Below, piece by piece: positions 21,523-29,922 of a DNA stretch of 64,000 nucleotides (its first letter is position 1; each line of letters begins with the position of its first letter). This DNA comes from Lysobacterales bacterium. Its GTDB lineage: Bacteria > Pseudomonadota > Gammaproteobacteria > Xanthomonadales > Xanthomonadaceae. The position numbers were made by a program, and so were the translations under genes. The notes beneath the pieces are model-generated. The model made no database searches. It was not told the origin of the DNA and worked only from the letters and a program-made list of their open reading frames with translations. The DNA lies in assembly GCA_014946745.1 (NCBI GenBank), contig JADCRD010000001.1, positions 1,734,427-1,798,426 on the forward strand, in the 5' to 3' direction.

Positions 21523-21770
21523 AGCCGGGAGTGGGGATTCGGGGCGAGACGGCTCGTTTGCGCGGCACCGCCGCGCGAGCCGACGAACGCCCGAGCGCTG
21601 TGCGCGAGGGCCGGGCACGGGATTCGTAGAAGCGGGCCGCGGGTCCGATAGGGCCAACGGGGGCCGCCCCCAAAGCCGCAACACGTGCAGCGGTCGCAAG
21701 GCGCTCAACAGCGTTTGTCCGTCTTCTGGCTTAACCCCACGGCGGGCCGCTTCTATGGATCCACAAGCCC

Positions 21771-21804
21771 ACAGGGCCGGCGCCAAGCGCTGGCCCTGTA
21801 TAGT
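21771..21804 (+). promoter_or_regulatory. Candidate promoter and overlapping palindrome for the AbgT-family gene
   Basis: TATAGT at 21799-21804 is a good -10 element 51 bp upstream of the ATG. It abuts an inverted repeat, ACAGGGCC (21771-21778) and GGCCCTGT (21792-21799), with a 13-base spacer. A regulator binding there would block RNA polymerase. No strong -35 was seen. Nothing else is recognised in the 332-bp gene-free stretch 21523-21854. Confidence 0.4.
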
Positions 21805-21854
21805 CGCGGCCCTTGCGGCGCAGCATCGCCGCCTGTCCAACACGAGACACGCCC

Positions 21855-23411
21855 ATGAGCCAGACCCAGGCCGCGCCGCGGCGCTCCGCCATCGACGTCT
21901 TCCTCAACGTGGTCGAGCGGGCCGGCAACCTGCTGCCGCACCCGGCCACGCTGTTCTTTCTGCTGACCGTGCTGGTGGTGCTGCTGAGCGCCCTCGCGGC
22001 GCAGTTCGATATCGGCGTTGCCCATCCCAAGACCGGCGAGCTGGTGTCGCCGGTGAATCTGTTCAGCGCCGAGGGCCTGCAGCGGATCATGGGCAATCTC
22101 GTCACCAACTTCACCAGCTTCGCCCCGCTGGGCACCGTGCTGGTGGCGCTGATCGGCATCGGCGTGGCCGAACACTCGGGCCTGATCGGCGCCTGCCTGC
22201 GCATCGTGGTGCTCAATGCGCCGCGCTTCCTGCTGACGCCGATCGTGGTGTTCGCCGGCGTCATGTCGAACATGGCGAGTGAGATCGGCTATGTGCTGCT
22301 GGTGCCGCTGGCCGGCCTGCTCTACGTAGCCGCCGGCCGCCATCCCATTCTTGGCATCGCCGCCGCATTCGCGGGCGTCTCCGGCGGCTACTCAGCGAAC
22401 CTGCTGCTGGGCACGATCGATCCGCTGCTTTCGGGCCTGTCGGAAGAAGCCGCCCGCATCGTCGATCCGAGCTACACGGTAAGCCCAGCGGCCAACATGT
22501 ACTTCATGCAGGCTTCGACTCCGCTGATCACCCTCCTGGGTTGGTGGGTCACCGAGAAGATCGTGGCGCGCCGCTTTCCTGACGGAAGCTATAGCAAGGG
22601 CGACGAGAAGATCGAAGCGATAAGCGCTGCCGAGAAGCGCGGGCTGCTGTTCGCGGGCATCGCCACCCTGCTGCTCACCACCCTTCTGCTGCTGGCGACC
22701 GTGCCCGTCGACGGCGTGCTCCGCATTGCCGGCGAGACCGATACCCTGAAGGCACTTGCGCCGTTTCTGAATGCCATTGTTGCGCTCATCTTCGTAGCAG
22801 GTGCGGTGATCGGCATCGCCTACGGCATCGGCGCGGGCACCATCAAGAGCGACACCGACGTCATCAACGGGATGAACAAATCCATGCAGACGCTGGGCTC
22901 GTATCTGGTGCTGGTGTTCTTCGCCGCGCAGTTCGTCGCCCTGTTCAACTGGACCAACCTCGGCCTGATCTTCGCGGTCGAAGGCGCAGAGTTTCTGAAG
23001 ACACTGGGCCTGCCGAAGATTCCTCTGCTGCTCGGCTTCATCCTGCTGACGGCCACCGTGAACCTCGCGATGGGCTCGGCCTCAGCCAAGTGGGCGCTGA
23101 TGGCGCCCGTGTTCGTGCCGATGTTCATGCTGCTCGGCTACTCGCCGGAAGTCACCCAGACCGCCTACCGCGTGGGTGACTCGGTGACCAACATCATCAG
23201 CCCGATGATGAGCTACTTCGCCATCGTCATCGCCTTCCTGCAGCGCTATGAGCCCAAGGCCGGCATCGGCACAGTGATCGCGACGATGATGCCTTACTCA
23301 TTCGTTTTCCTGCTCGGCTGGGCGGCGCTGTTCGCGCTCTGGATCGCGCTGGGCCTGCCGCTGGGGCCGGGCGCTTCTCTCCAGTACCTGCCGGGCGTCG
23401 AAGCCGGCTGA
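21855..23411 (+). CDS. AbgT family transporter
   Basis: The 518-residue inner-membrane protein matches the AbgT (p-aminobenzoyl-glutamate transporter) family in length (E. coli AbgT ~508) and motifs: [13 protein letters not shown] at the N-terminus, [55 protein letters not shown], and [18 protein letters not shown] near the end. Some AbgT-family members work as efflux pumps for sulphonamides and p-aminobenzoate rather than importers, so direction and substrate are open. ATG 21855 gives the family start. The gene appears monocistronic. Confidence 0.9.
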   Translation: MSQTQAAPRRSAIDVFLNVVERAGNLLPHPATLFFLLTVLVVLLSALAAQFDIGVAHPKTGELVSPVNLFSAEGLQRIMGNLVTNFTSFAPLGTVLVALIGIGVAEHSGLIGACLRIVVLNAPRFLLTPIVVFAGVMSNMASEIGYVLLVPLAGLLYVAAGRHPILGIAAAFAGVSGGYSANLLLGTIDPLLSGLSEEAARIVDPSYTVSPAANMYFMQASTPLITLLGWWVTEKIVARRFPDGSYSKGDEKIEAISAAEKRGLLFAGIATLLLTTLLLLATVPVDGVLRIAGETDTLKALAPFLNAIVALIFVAGAVIGIAYGIGAGTIKSDTDVINGMNKSMQTLGSYLVLVFFAAQFVALFNWTNLGLIFAVEGAEFLKTLGLPKIPLLLGFILLTATVNLAMGSASAKWALMAPVFVPMFMLLGYSPEVTQTAYRVGDSVTNIISPMMSYFAIVIAFLQRYEPKAGIGTVIATMMPYSFVFLLGWAALFALWIALGLPLGPGASLQYLPGVEAG

Positions 23412-23566
23412 TCGGGCGAACGCAGCCTGGGCGCCTTGGATCCCGTCGAGGCGAGCCCCGCCACTCGGCGCCCGTACGCCCGGATCGGCGTGCGGCTCGG
23501 GTACCCGCAGGCCTGATGCGCGAGGCCAGCAGCAGGCCTCGCTGCCGCGGGGTTTCACCGTGCGAT

Positions 23567-23644
23567 GTTGGGACGCTCCTTCGGCTTGTCCCAACCTACA
23601 CACCCGCGACCTCGCGGGTTGGGCCAAGGTCAGCGCGGCCCAAC
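23567..23644. repeat. Two tandem GTTGGG/CCCAAC palindromes
   Basis: The first hairpin has arms GTTGGGAC (23567-23574) and GTCCCAAC (23588-23595). The second has GTTGGGCC (23618-23625) and GGCCCAAC (23637-23644). On the minus strand the first is preceded by TGTAGG, typical of REP-like elements of this order. They occupy the middle of the 344-bp gap 23412-23755, in which no gene is seen. Confidence 0.6.
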
Positions 23645-23755
23645 AGCGCACGCTGGCCCGATCCCGCAGCCCTACGCCCAGGCCTGACCACCTGCACGTT
23701 CGCGCTCGCGCCGAAGCCGGGCAGACTTCGCACCTTCTGAACGCCGGAACCGTGC

Positions 23756-26653
23756 ATGCACCTGCCCCGCCCCACCCTGCTCCGCTCTTCGCTGCTAGCG
23801 CTTGCGCTGGCCGCTGCCCTGCCAACGGCAGTCACCGCCGCCGATCCCGTACCGGTGCATCCGGTCGTGCAGGTGTTCGGGCAATTCGAGGCCGAGCCCG
23901 CGGTGCCGCACCCCGACACCCTGCTCGGCTTCCCGCTGGGGCAGAAAGCCGCCAGCTCCGAGCAGATCCACGCCGCCCTGCAGCAGTGGGCGAAAGCCTC
24001 GAACCGCATCCGCGTGATCGAGTACGGGCGCAGCCATCAGGGCCGCCCGCTGTCCGTGGCCATCGTCTCCAGCCCGGCGAACCTCGCTCGGCTCGATGAG
24101 ATCCAGAACGCGCTGGATGAGCTGGCCGACCCCCGCCGCACCTCAGCCGCGCGCGCCAGCGAGATCCTGCGCACGGCACCTGCCGTGGCTTACATCGCCC
24201 ACAGCATCCACGGCAACGAGCACAGCGGCGGCGACGCCGCACTCGGCTTGATCTATGGGCTCATCGCTTCCAACGATCCGGCTCACACCGCGCGCCTCGA
24301 CGACACGATCCTGTTGATCGACCCACTGATGAACCCGGACGGCCGTGCGCGTGCGATCGCCGACCTGCAGGGTTTTCGCGGCGCCGCGCCCGGCTTTGAC
24401 GGCCAGTCGATGTCGCGCGGCACCAGCTGGCCCTTCGGCCGCGGCAACCACTACGTCTTTGACATGAATCGCGACTGGATCTTCGCCAGCCAGCCGGAAA
24501 CGCAGGGCCGCCTGGCGTTCCTGAAGCGCTGGCATCCCCTCGTGTTCATCGACGCCCACGAGATGGGCTCGGACGACACCTTTCTGTTCTCGCCGGCGCG
24601 CGCGCCGATGAACCCGCATCTGTCGCCGCGCTTCCTGCAGTTCGCCGCCGAGTTCGGCCGCGAGCAGGCGCAGGCCTTCGACCAGCGCGGCTGGGTCTAC
24701 TACTCGGGCGAGTGGAACGAAGGCTGGTACCCCGGCTATTCCGACGCCTGGGGCGCCCTGCGCGGCGCGGTCAACATTCTGTACGAGCAGGCGCGCGTGG
24801 CCGACTACGGCGTGCGCCAGGCCAACGGCGAGGTGCAGTTCCATGCCGACGGCGTGGCGCGTCAGCTGGCCAGCGCGGTCGCTAATATCGACTCGATGCG
24901 CGCGCGTCGCAACGCGCTGCTGCAGGCCTTCTGGGACGACCGCAACGCCCTGGTCAGCACCCGCGGCGACTACGCGGACAACGTTTATGCCATCGATATC
25001 AGCCAGCATCCGATGCGCGGCGAACAGCTGTTGCGCGTGCTGCAGATGCAGGGCGTGGAAGCGCGTCGGCTGTCCAGCGCGTGGGCAGTTGAAGCGCAGG
25101 GCTTTGACGGCCGCCAGCAGCGCACCGAAGTGCCGGCCGGCAGCCTGCTGGTGTCGACACGACAGCCGCTGGGCCGTCTGGCCGCAACGCTGATGGAGTT
25201 CGACCCGCGCATCGATCGCGAGTCGCTGAAGAAGGAGCGCGAGGCACTGCTGCGCGACGGTGAAGGCACGATCTACGACATCACCGCCTGGAGCCTGCCG
25301 ATGTTCTACGGCCTGCCGGCCTGGCGCATCGAGGGTGGCCTACCCCAGCAGAGCGAAGCGGCAACCCCATCCACAGCACAGCCGACGCTGCCGGCGGAAT
25401 CCAGCGTCGGCTGGGCGCTCTCCGGGCATGACGACGCCGCCCTTCCGGTTGCCGCGAAGCTGCTCGCCGCCGGCATCCGTCCGCGGGTGGCACGCAAAGA
25501 CCTGCAATTCGATGGCCGCGACTACCCGCGCGGCAGCCTGGTCGTGACCCGCTACGACCATCCGCAGGTCGAAGCGCAGCGTCTGCGCGAAGCCCTGGCC
25601 GCAGCCGCGAAAGACGCGCCGCAAGGCTTTGCCGCCCTGCGCAGCGGCGAAGGTGCCGGCGATCTGCCCGATCTCGGCGGCAGCGAGTTCGCCCTGCTGC
25701 AGCCAGGCGCTGTCGCTGTGCTCGGTAAGGGCGCGGTCAACCCGCACACCTTTGGCGCGGTCTGGCACTACCTCGAGCATGGCCTGGGCGTGAACCCGAG
25801 CCTGCTGGACGAAAGCGCGGTGGCGCGCATGGACCTGCGCGCCTATCGCGTGATCGTGCTGCCCGAGCGCTGGGGCGGCAGCTTGCCCAAGGAAGTCAAC
25901 GACGCGCTGAAGCCCTGGGTCGAAGCCGGAGGCACCCTGATCGCACTGGGCAATGCCTCGACCGCACTCGCCCGCGAGGAAGGTCTGTCGGCCGCACGCG
26001 GCTTGCCCGATGCGCTGAAGGAGCTCAAGCCCTATCGCGATCAGCTCGCCCGCGAGTGGCTGGCGCAATCGGCGCGCAGCGATCTGGAAGCCGACCCCTA
26101 CGCCCGCGGGGCCGCCAGCGGTCGCCACGGCGCCTTCAGCCTGGATCCGGACGCAGATACCTTGGACGCCGATGCGCTGGCCGAGCGCGACAGCTTCCAG
26201 CAGGTCTTCATGCCGGTCGGCAGCTTTGTGGCGACGCGCTGCGACGACACCCACTGGCTGGGCTTCGGCTGCCGTGATTCGCTGCCGGTGCTGGTGGATT
26301 CCAGCACCCCGCTGATGTCCTCGGGCGGCGTCGAAGCGCCCTATCGACACGGCGTCTGGCGCGCGGACTCCGGCAGCAAGGCCAGCGAGCACTGGAGTGC
26401 CTACGGCTGGGCCGGATTGCCGCCGGGACAGACACTGGAGCTGCGTTTGGGTGGCCTGCTGTGGCCGGAGGCACAGGAGCGCATCGCCAACACCGCTTGG
26501 GTGACGCGCGAATCGAAGGGTGCTGGCCAGATCATCCTGTTCGCCAGCAACCCCACCTTCCGCGGCGCCAGCCTCGGCATGCAGCGGGTGCTCGGCAACG
26601 CCGTCGTCTACGGACCGGGCTTCGGCACTCGAACAGCGGTGCCGGTGCACTAG
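23756..26653 (+). CDS. Secreted M14-family zinc metallopeptidase
   Basis: The 965-residue protein begins with a signal peptide (MHLPRPTLLRSSLLALALAAALPTAVTAA, cleavage near residue 29). The M14 carboxypeptidase domain (about residues 50-370) holds the zinc-binding HSIHGNEHSG, the substrate-side DPLMNPDGR, and the third zinc ligand in FIDAHEMGSDDT. About 600 further residues follow with no catalytic motif recognised; a segment near 640-720 (LRAYRVIVLPERWGG, VEAGGTLIALG) resembles a glutamine-amidotransferase-like (GATase) fold, as in several large M14 proteins. The role is probably periplasmic or extracellular peptide degradation. A strong terminator follows the stop codon. Confidence 0.85.
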   Translation: MHLPRPTLLRSSLLALALAAALPTAVTAADPVPVHPVVQVFGQFEAEPAVPHPDTLLGFPLGQKAASSEQIHAALQQWAKASNRIRVIEYGRSHQGRPLSVAIVSSPANLARLDEIQNALDELADPRRTSAARASEILRTAPAVAYIAHSIHGNEHSGGDAALGLIYGLIASNDPAHTARLDDTILLIDPLMNPDGRARAIADLQGFRGAAPGFDGQSMSRGTSWPFGRGNHYVFDMNRDWIFASQPETQGRLAFLKRWHPLVFIDAHEMGSDDTFLFSPARAPMNPHLSPRFLQFAAEFGREQAQAFDQRGWVYYSGEWNEGWYPGYSDAWGALRGAVNILYEQARVADYGVRQANGEVQFHADGVARQLASAVANIDSMRARRNALLQAFWDDRNALVSTRGDYADNVYAIDISQHPMRGEQLLRVLQMQGVEARRLSSAWAVEAQGFDGRQQRTEVPAGSLLVSTRQPLGRLAATLMEFDPRIDRESLKKEREALLRDGEGTIYDITAWSLPMFYGLPAWRIEGGLPQQSEAATPSTAQPTLPAESSVGWALSGHDDAALPVAAKLLAAGIRPRVARKDLQFDGRDYPRGSLVVTRYDHPQVEAQRLREALAAAAKDAPQGFAALRSGEGAGDLPDLGGSEFALLQPGAVAVLGKGAVNPHTFGAVWHYLEHGLGVNPSLLDESAVARMDLRAYRVIVLPERWGGSLPKEVNDALKPWVEAGGTLIALGNASTALAREEGLSAARGLPDALKELKPYRDQLAREWLAQSARSDLEADPYARGAASGRHGAFSLDPDADTLDADALAERDSFQQVFMPVGSFVATRCDDTHWLGFGCRDSLPVLVDSSTPLMSSGGVEAPYRHGVWRADSGSKASEHWSAYGWAGLPPGQTLELRLGGLLWPEAQERIANTAWVTRESKGAGQIILFASNPTFRGASLGMQRVLGNAVVYGPGFGTRTAVPVH

Positions 26654-26664
26654 CTCGCGCGTCC

Positions 26665-26689
26665 AAAAGCTCCCCTCCTGGGAGTTTTT
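26665..26689 (+). terminator. Rho-independent terminator of the M14 peptidase gene
   Basis: CTCCC/GGGAG forms the core of a 10-bp stem (AAAAGCTCCC with GGGAGTTTTT, one G-T pair), with a 5-base loop and a run of five T at the 3' end. It starts 12 bp after the stop codon. Confidence 0.85.
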
Positions 26690-27738
26690 CAAGTCGGCTG
26701 TCCGGCACAGGTACGTACCGCCGCCCGCCAAAGCAAGCGCTTTCCGCGCTTGCCTACTCGACTCGGCCCTCCCAGTCCGGACTTGCAGCCTGTCTTTCGA
26801 CAGGCTGCTCGCGCACCGACCGGGCGGCATCCCGGAAGCCACCTCGGCTCGCCTGCGACCCCGGCAAACCGGGGCGCTCGCGTGGGTGTCCTCCGGGGCA
26901 ATCCTCAGGCCGACGCCTGCACCGGCAGCGCATGACCGTTGAGCAGCGAGGGCTTGCCTGCGCCCAGTCGCTGCCCTTCGAAACGACGGATCAACGGCCG
27001 CGCTGGGTGCAACGCGCTGCTCTTCATCCGCTCCGCAAGGGACCGGAAGCCATCCATCGCCGCCTTGCTGGCAGCCCGGGTCGGGGCAGCGCTTCGCGCC
27101 CGTCCGGGCAAAGACGCGCGCTCGAACCGCTGCGCGTTTACGCATGCCGCCCGTCCCAAAAGACTCCGCCGCGAACGCAACGCGGAGCCGCCGCCAGCGA
27201 GGGCTGGCAGGTTTCGCGCGCCTTTCGCCGGGTTGCTGCGGGATATCCAACCCGATCGAGCCCGGCTTCGTACGCGCATGCGCCCGCCTACGGCCTTTCC
27301 GGCCCACCGCCCTTCCGGCGATTCGGGGGCGTTTTCGTGCCTATCACACAGAATGGTGAAGCCGGTCACGCTGTTACGAATTGTGAATCGGTATCGTGCC
27401 CCCGCCGGGTGACATCGCTGTCAGGCAGAGTCACCTCACGACACCCAAGGGCACGACAGGACGCAAAAGGCGCCAGGGGGGCGCGACCTGCACACCCGTG
27501 TTTCCTGGGATCGACGAGCGCCAGGGCCTCAGGCTCCAGTCCGGCAATCGAGATGGCATAAGCGTCGAGGCACCTCAGGTTCTCAGAAGGCCGCACAGGC
27601 CCGCGCACTGTCCATGGGGCAGCGCGAGGTGAACGTGTACCCGAAACCCGGGGAGCTGGCACGACTTGTCGCAGGCGCGCACCGAGCGAGGGCTCGGCGG
27701 CCATCCGCCCACATTCACCGCAACTCAGGGGTTCGTCG
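26690..27738. other. 1-kb gene-free stretch before the carbohydrate-active locus
   Basis: Frames are open on several strands here, but none has a recognisable protein, a ribosome-binding site or normal codon pattern. The left third holds a series of perfect hairpins, listed separately. A less GC-rich pocket around 27335-27400 (for example TTACGAATTGTGAATCGG) is a likely place for promoter or regulator binding upstream of the GH16 gene. Confidence 0.5.
26733..26874. repeat. Series of perfect hairpins with 4-5 base loops
   Basis: Three exact hairpins lie in 140 bp: GCAAGCGC-TTTCC-GCGCTTGC (26733-26753); GCAGCCTGTC, loop TTTC, GACAGGCTGC (26785-26808); and CCCCGG-CAAA-CCGGGG (26859-26874). A weaker CCGGG/CCCGG pair lies at about 26819-26835. 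The sequences differ, so they share form rather than a common repeat unit. Confidence 0.6.
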
Positions 27739-29718
27739 ATGCAACTTCTACGTTTGGGCCTGCGCGGCCTGGGTCTCGCAACACTGTTATTCAGCGCGGC
27801 AGCGGCCGGACAGGGGGCGAAGATCACACCGGCTTCGGCCTACGGCAGCACCAACCTGCAGCCGGCGGCCAACGCCATCGACAGCAACCCGCGGACCCGC
27901 TGGGAATCCGCTTACGGCGTCACCCCGAGCAGCCTTACGCTGGATCTCGGGCGCCAGCAGGCGCTCTCGCAGATCGTCATCGACTGGGAGGCCGCCAACG
28001 CCTCCGATTACACCGTGCTGGGCTCGAACGACAACAGCGTCTGGACCCAGATGGCTGTGCGCAACGGCGGCACCTTCGGCACCCGCACCGATACCCTGCC
28101 GCTGAGCGGCAGCTACCGCTACGTGCGCATCAACACCCTGCAGCGCAGCGCCGGCAACAGCTGGGGCTACTCGATCTGGGAAGCCAGCGTGTTTGGCGCG
28201 GCGCCGGCCTCAGGCGGCAACTGCAGCGATGGCTGCGTGAGCGCATTGAACGCGAGCACCATGCGCGCCACCGTGTCCCAGGGCAACATCGTCGACATCC
28301 ACTACCGGGTCAACAACGGTGCGCAGCAGAACGTGCGCATGAGCAACAGCGCCGGGCAGTGGAGCTTCGACATCACCGGCCTGTCGGCGACCACGCCGGT
28401 CGCGATCAGCCACACCATCATCACCAACGGCGTTGGCCGCACCACGCCCTGGCGGACCTACACCCTGGCCTCGCTGGGCGGCAGCTCGTCGAGCAGCAGC
28501 TCTTCCAGCAGCTCCTCCAGCAGTTCTTCAAGCAGCAGCTCGTCGAGCAGCAGTTCCAGCAGCAGTTCGTCCAGCAGCTCGGCGCCGAGCTTCACCCTGT
28601 TCCGCGAAGCCGAGTCCTACACCAGCATGTCGGGCGTGGACGTGGAGAACACCACGGACACCGGCGCTGGCCGCAATGTGGGCTGGATCGACACCGGCGA
28701 CTGGATGGCCTACGCGGGTGTCGGCATCCCGACCTCCGGCCGCTACCTGGTCGAGTATCGTGTCGCCAGCGCCAACGGCGGACGCCTCTCGCTCGATCTC
28801 AATGCCGGCAACATCCGCCTTGGCGAAGTGGCGATCCCGCCGACCGGCGGTTGGCAGTCTTGGGCCACGGTTTCGCAGACGGTCGATCTGACGGCCGGCA
28901 CCTACAGCCTGGGCATCTACGCTGCGCAGGGCGGCTGGAACTTCAACTGGTTCCGCATCACCCGCATCTCCAACACGCCCGGCCGCGAGCTGGTGTGGTC
29001 GGACGAGTTCGACCGCATCGACGCGAGCAACTGGACCTTCGAAGTCAATGGTGACGGCGGCGGCAACCAGGAGCGGCAGTACTACACCAACGGCCAGAAC
29101 GCCTCGATCCAATTCGACTCACTGGTCGGCAGCAATGTGCTGGTCATCGAAGCGCGCCGCGAGAACCCCGGCAACTACAACTGCTGGTACGGCCGCTGCG
29201 AGTACACCTCCTCGCGCATGATTTCGCGCGGCAAGCGGTCCTTCCAGTACGGTCGCATCGAAGCGCGAATCCGCCTGCCCAGCACGCAGGGCATCTGGCC
29301 GGCGTTCTGGATGCTCGGCAACAACCTGACCCAGGTCGGCTGGCCGCAGAGCGGCGAGATCGACATCATGGAGCACGTCGGGTTCGAGCCGAACCTGACC
29401 CACGGCGCGCTGCATGGCCCCGGCTACTCCGGTGGCAACCCGATCATTGGCACCTACAACGCCGGCGAACTGGTCAGCAACCGCTACCGCGTGTTTGCGG
29501 TGGAGTGGGACGCAGGCAGCATCCGCTGGTTTGTCGACGGCCAGCAGTTCCACAGCGTCACCCGCGCTCAGGTCGAAGCCCGCGGCGCCTGGGTCTATGA
29601 CCAGCCCTTCTTCATGCTCTTGAACGTCGCTGTGGGCGGCGGCTGGCCGGGTAGCCCCAACGCCAGCAGCGTCTTCCCGCAGCGCATGTTTGTCGACTAC
29701 GTCCGCGTCTATCGCTGA
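27739..29718 (+). CDS. Secreted GH16 endo-beta-1,3(4)-glucanase with F5/8C, CBM56-like and CBM6 modules
   Basis: The 659-residue protein is modular. A signal peptide (1-~25) is followed by an F5/8 type C (discoidin-like) domain (~28-155), a domain resembling the beta-1,3-glucan-binding CBM56 family (~160-245; VDIHYRVNNGAQQNVRM), a poly-serine linker (~248-281), a CBM6 module (~284-410; FREAESYTSMSG, VGWIDTGDWMAY), and a GH16 domain (~415-659). The catalytic motif GEIDIMEH puts the nucleophile at E540 and the acid/base at E545. Such enzymes cut laminarin or mixed-linkage beta-glucan outside the cell. The first ~245 residues are almost identical to those of the next gene. Poly-Ser linkers are common in marine and soil polysaccharide degraders. 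Confidence 0.92.
   Translation: MQLLRLGLRGLGLATLLFSAAAAGQGAKITPASAYGSTNLQPAANAIDSNPRTRWESAYGVTPSSLTLDLGRQQALSQIVIDWEAANASDYTVLGSNDNSVWTQMAVRNGGTFGTRTDTLPLSGSYRYVRINTLQRSAGNSWGYSIWEASVFGAAPASGGNCSDGCVSALNASTMRATVSQGNIVDIHYRVNNGAQQNVRMSNSAGQWSFDITGLSATTPVAISHTIITNGVGRTTPWRTYTLASLGGSSSSSSSSSSSSSSSSSSSSSSSSSSSSSSSSSAPSFTLFREAESYTSMSGVDVENTTDTGAGRNVGWIDTGDWMAYAGVGIPTSGRYLVEYRVASANGGRLSLDLNAGNIRLGEVAIPPTGGWQSWATVSQTVDLTAGTYSLGIYAAQGGWNFNWFRITRISNTPGRELVWSDEFDRIDASNWTFEVNGDGGGNQERQYYTNGQNASIQFDSLVGSNVLVIEARRENPGNYNCWYGRCEYTSSRMISRGKRSFQYGRIEARIRLPSTQGIWPAFWMLGNNLTQVGWPQSGEIDIMEHVGFEPNLTHGALHGPGYSGGNPIIGTYNAGELVSNRYRVFAVEWDAGSIRWFVDGQQFHSVTRAQVEARGAWVYDQPFFMLLNVAVGGGWPGSPNASSVFPQRMFVDYVRVYR
27820..28476 (+). 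repeat. Direct duplication, copy 1 (F5/8C and CBM56-like coding block)
   Basis: About 657 bp that recur at 30004-30660 with a constant offset of 2184 bp and no indel. The great majority of bases are identical, and the differences are mostly third-position changes. It codes for the F5/8C and CBM56-like modules of the GH16 protein. Confidence 0.9.
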
Positions 29719-29724
29719 TCGACG

Positions 29725-29842
29725 AGCTGCCGGGGGCGGCAGCTTTGCGAGCCTCAGCGCGTGGCGACACCGCTGAGACACCGCGGATCACAGCCTCCGG
29801 CAGCGCGGCGCTGGAGTCATCGGCCAGGGAAGGCCGATGACT
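29725..29842. terminator. Two hairpins after the GH16 gene
   Basis: AGCTGCC/GGCAGCT (29725-29744, then TTT) begins 6 bp after the stop codon. A perfect 11-bp stem AGTCATCGGCC/GGCCGATGACT (29815-29842, 6-base loop) lies halfway to the next gene. Neither has a proper T-run, so they may be weak terminators or mRNA 3'-end structures. They make single-transcript expression of the locus uncertain. Confidence 0.5.
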
Positions 29843-29922
29843 GCGGCAGCCACTGAATGAACACGCGCCTGGACCGCGGTGGCCGGCGTCGTGGCAATGC
29901 ACAACTGACGAGGACATCTGCA

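Noticed and set aside
26733-26874. Hairpin series as an integron attC or CRISPR-like array
   Set aside because: The hairpins have unrelated sequences and irregular spacing, and no integrase or cas gene is near.
25340-27307. 655-codon minus-strand frame spanning the M14 peptidase 3' end and the gene-free region
   Set aside because: It crosses a strong terminator and overlaps a conserved peptidase; the translation is Arg/Ala/Gly-rich without structure.
27344-27359. TCAC-N8-GTGA as a Clp/CRP binding site upstream of the GH16 gene
   Set aside because: The spacing and half-sites do not fit the TGTGA-N6-TCACA consensus, so it was not annotated.
26461-27561. 366-codon plus-strand frame in the gene-free region
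   Set aside because: It begins inside the peptidase gene in another frame, passes through hairpins, and has no ribosome-binding site or family resemblance.
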